Assembly: GCA_020638635.1 (NCBI GenBank)
Contig: JACKIE010000003.1
Location: 1-64,000, forward strand
Direction: 5' to 3'
Length of the DNA stretch: 64,000 nt
From: Planctomycetota bacterium
Lineage (GTDB): Bacteria > Planctomycetota > UBA8742 > UBA2392
The position numbers and the translations under genes are program-made. The notes under the pieces were generated by a model. The model was not told the DNA's origin. It was given only the letters and a program-made list of their open reading frames with translations, and made no database searches. Positions within the stretch are counted from its first letter, which is position 1. Each line of letters begins with the position of its first letter. Shown here in pieces: positions 15,694 through 23,486 of the stretch.

Positions 15694-16413
15694 TCAGGCC
15701 GTGATGGCCTGTTCGCTCTCGGGGGTTTTGGGGGCTTTGCCGGCTACCTTTACTGTAGCGATTACTGTGCCGCCGCCCTTTACCTTGTCGCCTACCTTCA
15801 CCTTCCACTCGACTTCGAAGCCGTCGTCAAAGTACAGCTCCGTGCGGCTGCCGAACTTGAGCATGCCGAAACGCTCGCCGCGCTTCACCGCGTCGCCTTC
15901 CTTCAGTCCCAGCACGATGCGCCGCGCGATCAGGCCGGTGATCTGCCGCACGTAGAAGCGCGGGCCCCACTTGCTCTTGAAGCCGAGATTCTGGGCTTCG
16001 TTCAAAGTGCTGCACTCCGGGTCGCGCGCGTCCAGGTACTCGCCGTCCTGGTGGCGCGAGTACTCCAGCGTGCCGTCCAGCGGCGCGCGGTTCACGTGCA
16101 CGTCGAACACGCTCAGGAAAATGCCGATGCCCTGGTGCTTGCCTTCCAGGTACTCGCTCAGTTCCTTCTCGCCCACGTCCGTGACCGTGCCGTCGGCCGG
16201 GCTCACTACCGTGAATTCGTCGCCCGGTAGGGGCCGATCGGGGTCACGGAAGAAATTGAGGTTGAATCCCGTCAGGAACAGCGGGATCGCGCCCACCGCC
16301 CACAGGGACGGGTGCACGTACCAGGCCAAGGCCCACACGCCGACCCACAGCACGCCGGGAACAATGAGCCCGAATAGAAACAGTTCGCGTAGTCCGTACT
16401 TGGTGAATGGCAT
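15694..16413 (-). CDS. psd: Phosphatidylserine decarboxylase proenzyme
   Basis: 239 aa, matching the short type of Psd found in archaea and many bacteria. Two N-terminal transmembrane helices (10-48) precede the catalytic domain. Asp74 (SPADGTV) and His106 (FDVHVNRAP) fit the catalytic residues. KFGSR (186-190) is the self-cleavage site, where Ser189 becomes the pyruvoyl group. It converts phosphatidylserine to phosphatidylethanolamine at the inner membrane. It lies in the same operon as pssA, separated by the two STN-like paralogs. Confidence 0.95.
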   Translation of the reverse strand: MPFTKYGLRELFLFGLIVPGVLWVGVWALAWYVHPSLWAVGAIPLFLTGFNLNFFRDPDRPLPGDEFTVVSPADGTVTDVGEKELSEYLEGKHQGIGIFLSVFDVHVNRAPLDGTLEYSRHQDGEYLDARDPECSTLNEAQNLGFKSKWGPRFYVRQITGLIARRIVLGLKEGDAVKRGERFGMLKFGSRTELYFDDGFEVEWKVKVGDKVKGGGTVIATVKVAGKAPKTPESEQAITA

Positions 16414-16467
16414 TGCTGAAGGGTAGCAAAGGACAATCGCACGCGGGAGGCGAGAGACGCAGGTAAC

Positions 16468-17106
16468 TTACTCGGCGTTGGTGGCGGGCTCCGGCGGCCC
16501 TGACTGGCGCTGTCCGAGGATGAAGGCCAGGTTAAAAATCACCTTCTTCTGCATGGCCCTGCGCTCGATGTAGCCGAAGTCGCGACTGTCGGCGTAGGCG
16601 ATGGCATCCGTATCGGTCACCACCAGGTAGCGGCCTTCGGGTATCACGTCGCCGTCGTTGATCTGCACGTCCTGGCCGAGCGGAAAGCCCACCGCCAACG
16701 GCAGCCGCTCCCCCACCTGCATGGTCGGCCCCGCGCGCTGTACCGTTTCGCCGGGCAGGCCGGCAACACGGCCGATCAGCTGGCGGGGGGCGCCGTCCTT
16801 CGGGTCCGGGTGGTCGTAGATCACGATGTCGCCCAGCCGGGGCTCGCGCCACAGGTTGAGGTTCAGCAGCACCAGTGTGTCGCCGGGCTGCACGTCACTG
16901 ATGGGCGACTGGATCTTGTTGGAGGTGGGGCGGTACTCGCCGGGCACGGTGTAGATGGCGTAGCTCATGAAGATGTAAACTGCCAATACAACGGTCACCA
17001 GGGCGAGCAGAATGCGCAGGCGCTTGACCCAGCGTTTGAAACCCTTCACTTGGTCGCGTTTGCGCTGAAGGTGGGCCTGTTCGGATGGTTTGACGGGTTC
17101 GTTCAT
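16468..17106 (-). CDS. Signal peptidase I-like (S26) protein lacking the Ser-Lys dyad
   Basis: 212 aa: a basic cytoplasmic N-terminus, one transmembrane helix (31-51), then an S26-like fold. Recognisable boxes are GDIVIYDHP (92-100), GRVAGLPGE (112-120) and ADSRDFG (172-178), which match boxes C, D and E of signal peptidase I. The catalytic Ser normally lies in SGSMxPT right after the membrane helix; here the segment is VPGEYRPT (54-61), with no Ser at that place. The general base Lys before RVIGLPGD is Gly (IGRVAG). It is therefore probably not a protease, or uses another mechanism. It begins the psd-pssA operon. Confidence 0.82.
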   Translation of the reverse strand: MNEPVKPSEQAHLQRKRDQVKGFKRWVKRLRILLALVTVVLAVYIFMSYAIYTVPGEYRPTSNKIQSPISDVQPGDTLVLLNLNLWREPRLGDIVIYDHPDPKDGAPRQLIGRVAGLPGETVQRAGPTMQVGERLPLAVGFPLGQDVQINDGDVIPEGRYLVVTDTDAIAYADSRDFGYIERRAMQKKVIFNLAFILGQRQSGPPEPATNAE

Positions 17107-17132
17107 GGTTCAGGCGGGGCTTGAAGTGGACC

Positions 17133-17158
17133 GCTTGGTCTGCAATATTGCTTGGTCT
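17133..17158. promoter_or_regulatory. Direct repeat in the divergent S26-like/kinase intergenic region
   Basis: GCTTGGTCT occurs at 17133-17141 and again at 17150-17158, a 17-base period, flanking the palindromic TGCAATATTG. The region separates two divergent genes. It could be an operator or overlap promoter elements; no clear -35/-10 pair was found. Confidence 0.3.
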
Positions 17159-17204
17159 AGTCCTTCACTATGCAGTTACGCCTTCGGGCGAAAAGGAGCG
17201 GGCG

Positions 17205-18188
17205 TTGGGCCTCTTCAGAAAATCCGAGCGCAACATTGAAGCGCTTTCCACCATACAGGATACCAACACCTTCAAGCTGGTGCGCAAGCTCGCGGAAGGC
17301 GGCATGGGCGCGGTCTATGAAGCCATCCAGCTCGGCAGTGACGGCTTTGAGAAGCGCATGGCCATCAAGACCATCCTGGAGGACTTCTCTAACAACGATG
17401 AATTCGTCGAGATGTTCATCGGCGAGGCCAAGCTGGTGGCAGACCTGATCCACCAGCACATCGTGCAGATCTACCAGCTGGGCAAGGCCGGCCGCCAGTA
17501 CTACATGGCCATGGAGTTCATCCGCGGCGTAAACCTCGAGCAGTTTATCGACCGCCACCACCAGTACAAAAAGCGCATCCCAACGGAGCTGTGCGTCTAC
17601 ATCTGCAGCCGCGTATGCCGCGCCCTCGAGTACGCGCACAAGAAGCGCAACCCGCAGGGCGAGCTGCTGGGCGTGGTGCACCGCGACGTCAGCCCCAAGA
17701 ACATCATGATCGACACCGAGGGCGTGTGCAAACTCACCGACTTCGGCATCGCCAAGGCGCGCAACCTGATGAAGGACAAGGAAGGCGACGTGCTGATGGG
17801 CAAGGTGCAGTACATGAGCCCGGAACAGGCCGCCTTTGAGCAGACCGACGGGCGCAGCGACATCTTCAGCCTGGGCGTGGTGCTGTACGAGTTGCTGGCC
17901 GGCCGCAACATCTTCGCCGACGACGACACCCTGGTGTGCATCGAGAACGTGCAGAAGAAGCCGATCCCGCCGATCAGCCACTACAACCCGAACGTGGACG
18001 ACGACCTGCAGCGCGTGCTTGACCGCATGCTCGAACGCGACAAGAGCAAGCGCTACCAGGACGGCGGCGAGGCTGCCACGGACCTCGAGTTCTACATCTA
18101 CAAGGGCGGCTACGGCCCCACCTTCAGCACGCTCAGCGAGTACCTGATGCACCTGTTCCCCGAGTTCAAGCAGCGCGTGGCGAACTAA
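17205..18188 (+). CDS. Soluble eukaryote-like Ser/Thr protein kinase
   Basis: 327 aa if translation begins at TTG 17205, six bases after AAAAGGAG (17191-17198); an upstream in-frame TTG at 17121 has no such site. The kinase domain is complete: glycine loop EGGMGAVYE (31-39), catalytic Lys55 (MAIK), HRDVSPKN with Asp161 and Asn166, DFG (179-181), and MSPEQ in the activation segment. It phosphorylates Ser/Thr on proteins. Unlike PknB-type receptors it has no transmembrane helix or sensor domain and ends shortly after the C-lobe, so it must take signals from another protein or act constitutively. Divergent from the S26-like gene. Confidence 0.93.
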   Translation: MGLFRKSERNIEALSTIQDTNTFKLVRKLAEGGMGAVYEAIQLGSDGFEKRMAIKTILEDFSNNDEFVEMFIGEAKLVADLIHQHIVQIYQLGKAGRQYYMAMEFIRGVNLEQFIDRHHQYKKRIPTELCVYICSRVCRALEYAHKKRNPQGELLGVVHRDVSPKNIMIDTEGVCKLTDFGIAKARNLMKDKEGDVLMGKVQYMSPEQAAFEQTDGRSDIFSLGVVLYELLAGRNIFADDDTLVCIENVQKKPIPPISHYNPNVDDDLQRVLDRMLERDKSKRYQDGGEAATDLEFYIYKGGYGPTFSTLSEYLMHLFPEFKQRVAN

Positions 18189-18190
18189 GG

Positions 18191-18279
18191 AACAGGAGCC
18201 CGGAGCGCCAGCGACGGGTAAGCATGCAAGCCCGGGGTGACTCGCGACCTAACCCGTCGCTTGCGCTCCGGGCTCTTGT
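18191..18279. repeat. Palindromic CCCGGAGCGC repeat between convergent genes
   Basis: The arm AACAGGAGCCCGGAGCGCC... (18191-18219) is the reverse complement, with two mismatches over 29 bases, of 18251-18279 (...GCGCTCCGGGCTCTTGTT). A second copy of the right arm is at 18359-18387. It starts two bases after the kinase stop and may terminate both convergent genes. The CCCGGAGCGC/GCGACGGGT palindrome is, from memory, common in planctomycete genomes. Confidence 0.75.
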
Positions 18280-18462
18280 TTTACAACCCACTCCCCCACC
18301 ACGTTCAGCACGTCCTCGTCCACCCGGAACGCCTTCTGCCTCGCGTCGTTGAGGACCTAACCCGTCGCTTGCGCTCCGGGCTCTTGTTTTCCTACCCACT
18401 CCCCCACCACGTTCAGCACATCCTCATCCACCCGGAACGCCTTCTGCCTCGCGTCGTTGAGG
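18246..18462. repeat. 108-bp tandem duplication covering the 3' end of the hydrolase gene
   Basis: The stretch 18354-18462 is repeated almost exactly at 18246-18354 (period 108). The right copy encodes the last ~33 residues of the alpha/beta hydrolase (NDARQKAFRVDEDVLNVVGE...) plus the right arm of the CCCGGAGCGC repeat. The left copy is an untranslated duplicate after the stop codon. The few differences show it is not brand-new. Confidence 0.85.
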
Positions 18463-19280
18463 TCGTGGCCCATGTGGTCGATGCGCACGTACTCGGCCAG
18501 TTCACGAGTGCTGCACCACTGCTCCCAGCGCTGGTCGTTGTCCGGCCACAGGCGTGCGTCTCGGCCGCCCTGCACCACCAGCATGGGCGTGCCTTGCTTC
18601 GTGGGATCGGCCTGCAGGGCGTCGGCCCAGTGACCCGCCAGCCACTCGTAGCTCTCCCAGCCCTGGAAGCCGGCGTCCTTGTAATCGTTGGCGAACTCCA
18701 GGAACTGATCCGGCAGCAGCTTTGCGCCCTCCTTGAAGAACTGTTCGAGCCGCTCATAGAACTCAAGGGCGCGCTCGCCGCGGGCCTGCTGCGCCCCTTT
18801 GCCCTCGCGCACCAGGCGCCGGGCGCGCTCGCGCTGCAACTCAAACACGTTGCCGAACGGCGCCGCCAGGCTTACCACCCCGCGCACAGCCTCGGTTTCC
18901 GCCAGCTTGGCGACCATCATCGCGCCTTCGCTGTGCCCCACCAGGAACAGCGGCAGGCCCGCTGTGCGCCGGCGCAGAACGCCCAGGGCGGCGCGCAGGT
19001 CATCGAGGCGCTGGGATATGCTGTAGTCGTGGGCGGCGCCCGCGGGCTTGTCGCTGCCGCGCTTGTCGAAGCGCAGCACCGCCAGGCCGAAGCGCCGCGC
19101 CAGCTCGCGTGCCACGCGGCGGTACAAGGTGCTCTTGAAGCCCACCGCCGGCATGTTGCCGTCGCGGTCGTGCACGCCACTGCCCTGCACCAGCAGCAGC
19201 GCGGCTTTGGGCTGATCCGGCAGGGTCAGCGTCGCGCCCAGCGGGGGCGAAGTAGGGATTTCGAGCTCGATGTTTTCCAT
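18357..19280 (-). CDS. Alpha/beta hydrolase, esterase/acyltransferase-like
   Basis: 307 aa from ATG 19280. Strand-turn motifs fit an alpha/beta hydrolase: oxyanion region LLVQGSGVHDRDGN, FDKRGSDKP, nucleophile elbow GHSEGAM (Ser), a late Asp in VVQGGRDARL, and the catalytic His in DHMGHDLND. No signal peptide is seen. Substrate unknown; it resembles dienelactone-hydrolase/esterase types. The C-terminal codons (EPGAQATG) come from the palindromic repeat at 18359-18387, so the original stop was probably lost when the repeat arrived. Divergent from yidC. Confidence 0.88.
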   Translation of the reverse strand: MENIELEIPTSPPLGATLTLPDQPKAALLLVQGSGVHDRDGNMPAVGFKSTLYRRVARELARRFGLAVLRFDKRGSDKPAGAAHDYSISQRLDDLRAALGVLRRRTAGLPLFLVGHSEGAMMVAKLAETEAVRGVVSLAAPFGNVFELQRERARRLVREGKGAQQARGERALEFYERLEQFFKEGAKLLPDQFLEFANDYKDAGFQGWESYEWLAGHWADALQADPTKQGTPMLVVQGGRDARLWPDNDQRWEQWCSTRELAEYVRIDHMGHDLNDARQKAFRVDEDVLNVVGEWVGKQEPGAQATG

Positions 19281-19301
19281 GGGCGTGAAACAGCAGGCAG
19301 C

Positions 19302-19393
19302 CGATACCCAATTACCAATTTCCGGGCGAAGTGCAGTGCCGCGGCCCGGGAATTCCTCGCACGGCATGGTCCCCGCATTGACGATGCGGGACC
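19302..19393. repeat. AATTACCAATT remnant and hairpin upstream of yidC
   Basis: CCAATTACCAATTT (19309-19322 region) matches the arm words of the repeat at 22852-22948. A hairpin follows, GGTCCCCGCAT (19368-19378) with ATGCGGGACC (19384-19393), with one bulged C. The section lies between the divergent hydrolase and yidC genes and may carry their promoters, which I cannot place with confidence. Confidence 0.4.
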
Positions 19394-19447
19394 GTCGGTC
19401 TATACGGGTTGCCCTTTGAAGGTTGATTTTACGGGCTTGGAGAGGCA

Positions 19448-21475
19448 ATGAACCGCAAGGACATGATCCAGATGATCGTCGTGATCGCGGTCCTGGTGGT
19501 CGGCTTCTTCCTTGCCCAGCGCTTCCTGTTCCCGGCCCCCAAGGCGCCGCCGGTCAAAACCGATAACGCGCCGGTCAACGAGCCGCCGGCCAACAGGCCC
19601 GAGCCGCCCAAGGTCACCGACACTACGCCCTCGACCGAGGTCACCTCAAAGCCCACCGCGGCCGAGGAAGCCCGCGGTTTCAAGCCCATCAGCCGCGACA
19701 AGGCTGCCGTGCACAAGCTGGCCAACGAACACCTGACGGCCGAGATCTCGGAGCGCGGGGCGGTGCTGCAGCGCTTGGTGTACGTGGACGCGCAGGGCAA
19801 CACGGTCTACCTGCACACGCCCGACAACCCGGAGGACGAGCCGGGCAAGCCGCTCGAGCTGCTGCATCCGCTGGACGAGGCGCCGGACCTCTCGCCGCTG
19901 GGGCTGGTGCTGGACAAGAACGACCTGTGGCGCAACACCTCGCGCTGGGAGCTGGATGAGACGGCGCCCCAGCCGGAAAAGGGCAGCTCGCTGACGTTCC
20001 GTTTCCCGCCGCGCGCCAACGGGGCCGAGTCCGACGGCACGGTTTTGTACAAGACTGTAACTCTGCTGCCTGACAGCTATCGCCTGGACATCAGCGTGCG
20101 CGTAGAAAACACGGGCGACAAGCCCGTGGAAAAAGTAGTGGGTCTTTGGGGCCCCGTCGGCATGACCAATGATTCCGCGCGCAACAGTGCCGACCACACA
20201 CGGGTGGCGATCTACGCCAGCACGGACAGCAAGCGCTTCGTGCAGTTCAAGGACAAGCCACCTGTGCGCTCAATTCCGAAGGAGATCAAGAGCTTCAACG
20301 AGGACCTGGAGGAAGAGGGGCTTGAGACCAACGAGTGGGTGGACGCCCGCCGGCTTGACGACGTGGACCAGACCGATCGCTTCCTGGTGGTGCACGGCTT
20401 CCGCACTCAATACTTCCTGGCCTTCATCGCCGCCGACCCGGAGAACCGCGACCAACGCTGGTCCGGCCAGGTGCTGCCGCTGAAGAACACCGACCAGCAC
20501 GCCGCGGTTTCATTGATCGCGCCCAAGCTGACCGTGCCGGCCAAGGAGAGCGCTGCTGTAAACATGCGCTTCTACGCCGGCCCGCGCGACAAGGCGCTGC
20601 TGGAGGCGGCCTGGATGGCCAACCCGCCGGCCGACGAAGACATCAAGGTGCAGTGGAACGAACTGGCGACCTCGGGCTTCTTTGACGTAATCGCCACGCC
20701 GCTGATCTGGCTGCTGGGGCTGTTGACCAGCCTGGTGGGGCCGGGCTTTGCCATCATCCTGCTGACGCTGATGGTGCGCTTCGGCCTGAGCCCGCTGTCG
20801 TACCGCGGCCAGAAGTCCATGGCGACCTACACGGCCAAGATGAAGATCGTGAAGCCGAAGCTGGATGCGATCAAGGAGAAGTACGAAGGGCGCAAGGACC
20901 AGCAGTCGCAACTCAAGATGCTGACCGAGACGCGCGCCGCCATGAAGGAGCAGAACGTCGGCATGCTGCCGCTCGGCGGCTGCCTGCCGATGCTGATCCA
21001 GCTGCCCATTTTCATCGGCCTGTACCGCGCGTTCGGCAACGCATTCTTTCTGCGGCAGGCGGAGTTCCTGTGGATCCATGACCTCAGCCTGCCGGACGCC
21101 ACCATCCCGTTCTCGACCTACATCGGCGAGGGCTGGCTGAGCTTCCTGGCGCACAACGGCTGGCTGACCATCAACCTGCTGCCGATTCTGTGGATCGTGC
21201 TGTCGGTGCTGCAGTTCAAGCTGCAGCCCAAGTCCGACGACCCGCAGCAGGCGGCGATGCAGAAGAACATGGCGTTCGTCTTCCCGCTGATGGGCTTGAT
21301 GTTCTACGGCTTCGCCTCGGGCTTCTCGTTCTATTTCATCATCTCCAGCCTGTACTCGATTGCCGAGTCAAAGCTCGTGAAGCGCAGCCTGATCAAGCAG
21401 GGCGTGATGCCCGACCCCAAGCTGAAGCCCAAGGTGGATGAGGCTTCCAAGCCGGATTACCACGGCGCAAGCTGA
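19448..21475 (+). CDS. yidC: Membrane protein insertase YidC
   Basis: 675 aa, longer than the ~550 aa of E. coli. The ATG is preceded by GGAGAGGCA. An N-terminal helix (7-27) is followed by a Pro-rich linker and a large periplasmic beta-sandwich domain (about 70-420) typical of Gram-negative YidC. The five-helix insertase core starts with WLLGLLTSLVGPGFAIILLTLMV; its conserved Arg/Gln region is RFGLSPLSYRGQKSM, and GGCLPMLIQLPIFIGLY is diagnostic. It inserts and folds inner-membrane proteins, with or without SecYEG. mnmE follows after 22 bases, the same gene order as in many bacteria (rnpA-yidC-mnmE). Confidence 0.97.
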   Translation: MNRKDMIQMIVVIAVLVVGFFLAQRFLFPAPKAPPVKTDNAPVNEPPANRPEPPKVTDTTPSTEVTSKPTAAEEARGFKPISRDKAAVHKLANEHLTAEISERGAVLQRLVYVDAQGNTVYLHTPDNPEDEPGKPLELLHPLDEAPDLSPLGLVLDKNDLWRNTSRWELDETAPQPEKGSSLTFRFPPRANGAESDGTVLYKTVTLLPDSYRLDISVRVENTGDKPVEKVVGLWGPVGMTNDSARNSADHTRVAIYASTDSKRFVQFKDKPPVRSIPKEIKSFNEDLEEEGLETNEWVDARRLDDVDQTDRFLVVHGFRTQYFLAFIAADPENRDQRWSGQVLPLKNTDQHAAVSLIAPKLTVPAKESAAVNMRFYAGPRDKALLEAAWMANPPADEDIKVQWNELATSGFFDVIATPLIWLLGLLTSLVGPGFAIILLTLMVRFGLSPLSYRGQKSMATYTAKMKIVKPKLDAIKEKYEGRKDQQSQLKMLTETRAAMKEQNVGMLPLGGCLPMLIQLPIFIGLYRAFGNAFFLRQAEFLWIHDLSLPDATIPFSTYIGEGWLSFLAHNGWLTINLLPILWIVLSVLQFKLQPKSDDPQQAAMQKNMAFVFPLMGLMFYGFASGFSFYFIISSLYSIAESKLVKRSLIKQGVMPDPKLKPKVDEASKPDYHGAS

Positions 21476-21497
21476 TACATTGCGGCCAGAGCCACCC

Positions 21498-22802
21498 ATG
21501 CCCAGGCCGGAAACCATCTTCGCGCTGGCCACGCCCGCGCACCCCTCGCCGGTCGCGCTGCTGCGTGTAAGCGGGCCGCTGGTCGAGACCATTGCCCGCG
21601 AGTTGTGCGGCGCCGAGCTGCGCCGAGCTTCAATCGAGTGCCGTATCACCCTTCCCGTTGGCGCTGTGCCGGCCTCCGCATGGCTGCTGCCGGCGCCCCA
21701 CACGCTGACCGGCGACGACGTGCTGGAACTGCGCGTGCCGGGCAACCCGGAAATCGTACGGCAACTGGAGCAGCGTCTGCGTGGGATGGGCGCCCGCGAC
21801 GCCGAGCCCGGCGAGTTCACGCGCCGCGCCCTCGAATCCGGCAAGCTTGACCTGTCAAGGGCCGAGGCTGTGCTGCAGCTGGTGACCGCCACGGACGACG
21901 CCGCCCGGCGCAACGCACTGGCCGACCTTTCCGGCCGCACGGCCGACCAGCTTGCCGCGCTGACCGAGCGCCTGCGCGCCCTGAGCGCGCGCTACGAGAT
22001 GTCTTTCGACTTCAGCGAGGAAGAACACGCCGAGGCCTTCGAGCAGCAGCTGGCCGCCGACCTGCGTCAGTTCACGACCGAGCTGCGTGAGTTGATCGGC
22101 GCCGAGCCCATGGCGCCGCGCCACCAACGGCCGGTGATCGCCCTGTTCGGCCCACCCAATGCGGGCAAGAGCACGCTGTTCAACGCGCTGCTGGGAAGGC
22201 CTCGCGCGCTGGTCAGCGAAGTGGCGGGCACCACGCGCGACCCGGTCGAGGCCGAGCTTGCGCTGGGCGCGCATCATGCCCTGCTGGTGGACCTGAGCGG
22301 CGTAGGAACCAGCGACGCCGACCTGGGGCGCTTCAGCGAAACCTCACGCGCCCGCGCCCTGCAGGCCGACCTGCTGCTGCTGCTGGACGCGCCGGGGCAG
22401 CATGAACTGCCGGGCGAGTTCGCCGAGCTGCAGCGCCGCGACCCGGCCGTGCGTTCGCGCGCCCTGTGGGTTCACACCAAGTTCGATCTCGGCCCGTCAA
22501 GCGGCGCGAACCCGGGGCTGGAGGCCCTGGCGGTGTCGGCGGGCAGCGGCGGCGGGCTGGATGAGCTGCGCGGCCGGCTGATCGAGCGGCTGGAGCAGCA
22601 GGCTTCCGGCGGCGCCACCAGCCTGCTGCGCGTGCGCGCCGGTGAAGCGCTGAAGCTGTTGGAACAGGAGGAAGCAGCGCCTCCCGAAGTGAAAGCCGGC
22701 GACGTGCGCCGCGCGCTGAAGCTGCTGGATGAAGCACTGCTGAGTGAAGCGCCCGGCGAAGTGCTGGATCTGATCTTCTCCCGGTTCTGCATAGGCAAGT
22801 AG
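21498..22802 (+). CDS. mnmE: tRNA modification GTPase MnmE (divergent)
   Basis: 434 aa from ATG 21498. With MnmG it installs the 5-carboxymethylaminomethyl group on wobble uridine. The N-terminal folate domain begins ETIFALATP and contains LRVSGP. The GTPase has G1 GPPNAGKST (208-216) and G2 GTTRD (234-238). The end SRFCIGK carries the essential Cys (CxGK). The G3 motif is DLSG (255-258) instead of DTAG, the usual GLRxTxxxVExxGI segment after it is missing, and G4 is TKFD instead of NKxD. The GTPase chemistry may therefore differ. It is shorter than the usual 450-460 aa. Confidence 0.92.
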   Translation: MPRPETIFALATPAHPSPVALLRVSGPLVETIARELCGAELRRASIECRITLPVGAVPASAWLLPAPHTLTGDDVLELRVPGNPEIVRQLEQRLRGMGARDAEPGEFTRRALESGKLDLSRAEAVLQLVTATDDAARRNALADLSGRTADQLAALTERLRALSARYEMSFDFSEEEHAEAFEQQLAADLRQFTTELRELIGAEPMAPRHQRPVIALFGPPNAGKSTLFNALLGRPRALVSEVAGTTRDPVEAELALGAHHALLVDLSGVGTSDADLGRFSETSRARALQADLLLLLDAPGQHELPGEFAELQRRDPAVRSRALWVHTKFDLGPSSGANPGLEALAVSAGSGGGLDELRGRLIERLEQQASGGATSLLRVRAGEALKLLEQEEAAPPEVKAGDVRRALKLLDEALLSEAPGEVLDLIFSRFCIGK

Positions 22803-22851
22803 GACGAACAGGCAGAAGTGTTCAGAGCCGGAAGCAGCCCTGCACGTTGCT

Positions 22852-22948
22852 CAACAGCAAATTACCAATAACCAATTGTCAATTACCAATGACCTCGGAA
22901 CCGCGCGCAATTGAACATTGGTAATTGGTTATTGGTAAGTCGCTGTTC
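22852..22948. repeat. AATTACCAATAACC word palindrome
   Basis: Left arm CAACAGC + AAATTACCAATAACC + AATTGTCAATTACCAATG (22852-22891); right arm CATTGGTAATTGG + TTATTGGTAAGTCGCTGTT (22916-22947). The arms are reverse complements except for an inserted TTGTCA-like word. It lies between the convergent mnmE and thioesterase genes. The rest of the 198-base gap (22803-23000) has only the GGGGACAGTCCCC copy at 22984. Confidence 0.75.
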
Positions 22949-22983
22949 AACCCGATGTCGCACGCAGGTTCGGGCTCGACGAC

Positions 22984-22996
22984 GGGGACAGTCCCC
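22984..22996. repeat. GGGGACAGTCCCC palindrome
   Basis: A 13-base near-perfect palindrome, identical to the two copies at 51916-51928 and 51935-51947. It sits four bases past the thioesterase stop codon and may act in termination. Confidence 0.6.
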
Positions 22997-23000
22997 TTTC

Positions 23001-23408
23001 CTACGGCTCGCAGGCTTTCACTGCTTTTGCGTGCGCGTCTTCGGGCGCTCGCACCGGGCGCATGCCTTCGGCGCGGCTCAAGAACGCCAGTACCGTGTGG
23101 CCTGTGGTCAGCGCCTTGCCGTCGCGCATCACCGCATACTCGAAGCGCAGGCGCGTCTTGCTGACCTCGCGAAGCCAGGTGCGCACCGTCAGCTCGTCGT
23201 CGTACTTCGCGCTGCCCGTGTGGCGCATGGACGACTCGATCACCGCCAGCACGTAGCCCCGCGACTCGAGTTCAGCGTAGCTGATGCCCGCGGCACGCAT
23301 CATTTCGGTACGGCCGATCTCGAAGTACACGAGGTAGTTGCTGTGATAGACCACCCCCATCTGGTCGGTCTCGGCGTAGCGCACTCGGATGGTGACGTCA
23401 TGTGGCAT
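23001..23408 (-). CDS. Acyl-CoA thioesterase, YbgC/FadM-like hotdog fold
   Basis: 135 aa, typical of single-domain 4-hydroxybenzoyl-CoA thioesterase family proteins. The signature is RVRYAETDQMGVVYHSNYLVYFE, with the catalytic Asp in the D-x-M-G-V-x-Y/H-x-x-x-Y pattern; TRLRFEYAV and ALTTGHTVLAFLS are typical later strands. Such enzymes hydrolyse short or long acyl-CoA thioesters in the cytoplasm. YbgC partners with the Tol-Pal system in proteobacteria, but no tol genes lie nearby, so the exact substrate is open. Divergent from the epimerase gene. Confidence 0.9.
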   Translation of the reverse strand: MPHDVTIRVRYAETDQMGVVYHSNYLVYFEIGRTEMMRAAGISYAELESRGYVLAVIESSMRHTGSAKYDDELTVRTWLREVSKTRLRFEYAVMRDGKALTTGHTVLAFLSRAEGMRPVRAPEDAHAKAVKACEP

Positions 23409-23486
23409 GGCGAGGTTTTACCCAATCGCGCCGCCCGCGCCAGTTGGTCGCTTGTCTGCCTGGCGGGCCGGTATTAGCGTGGCTCC

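Noticed and set aside
22852..22948. CRISPR array or simple tandem repeat
   Set aside because: The units are arms of one inverted repeat with no regular spacer; the same holds for the other word-repeat loci.
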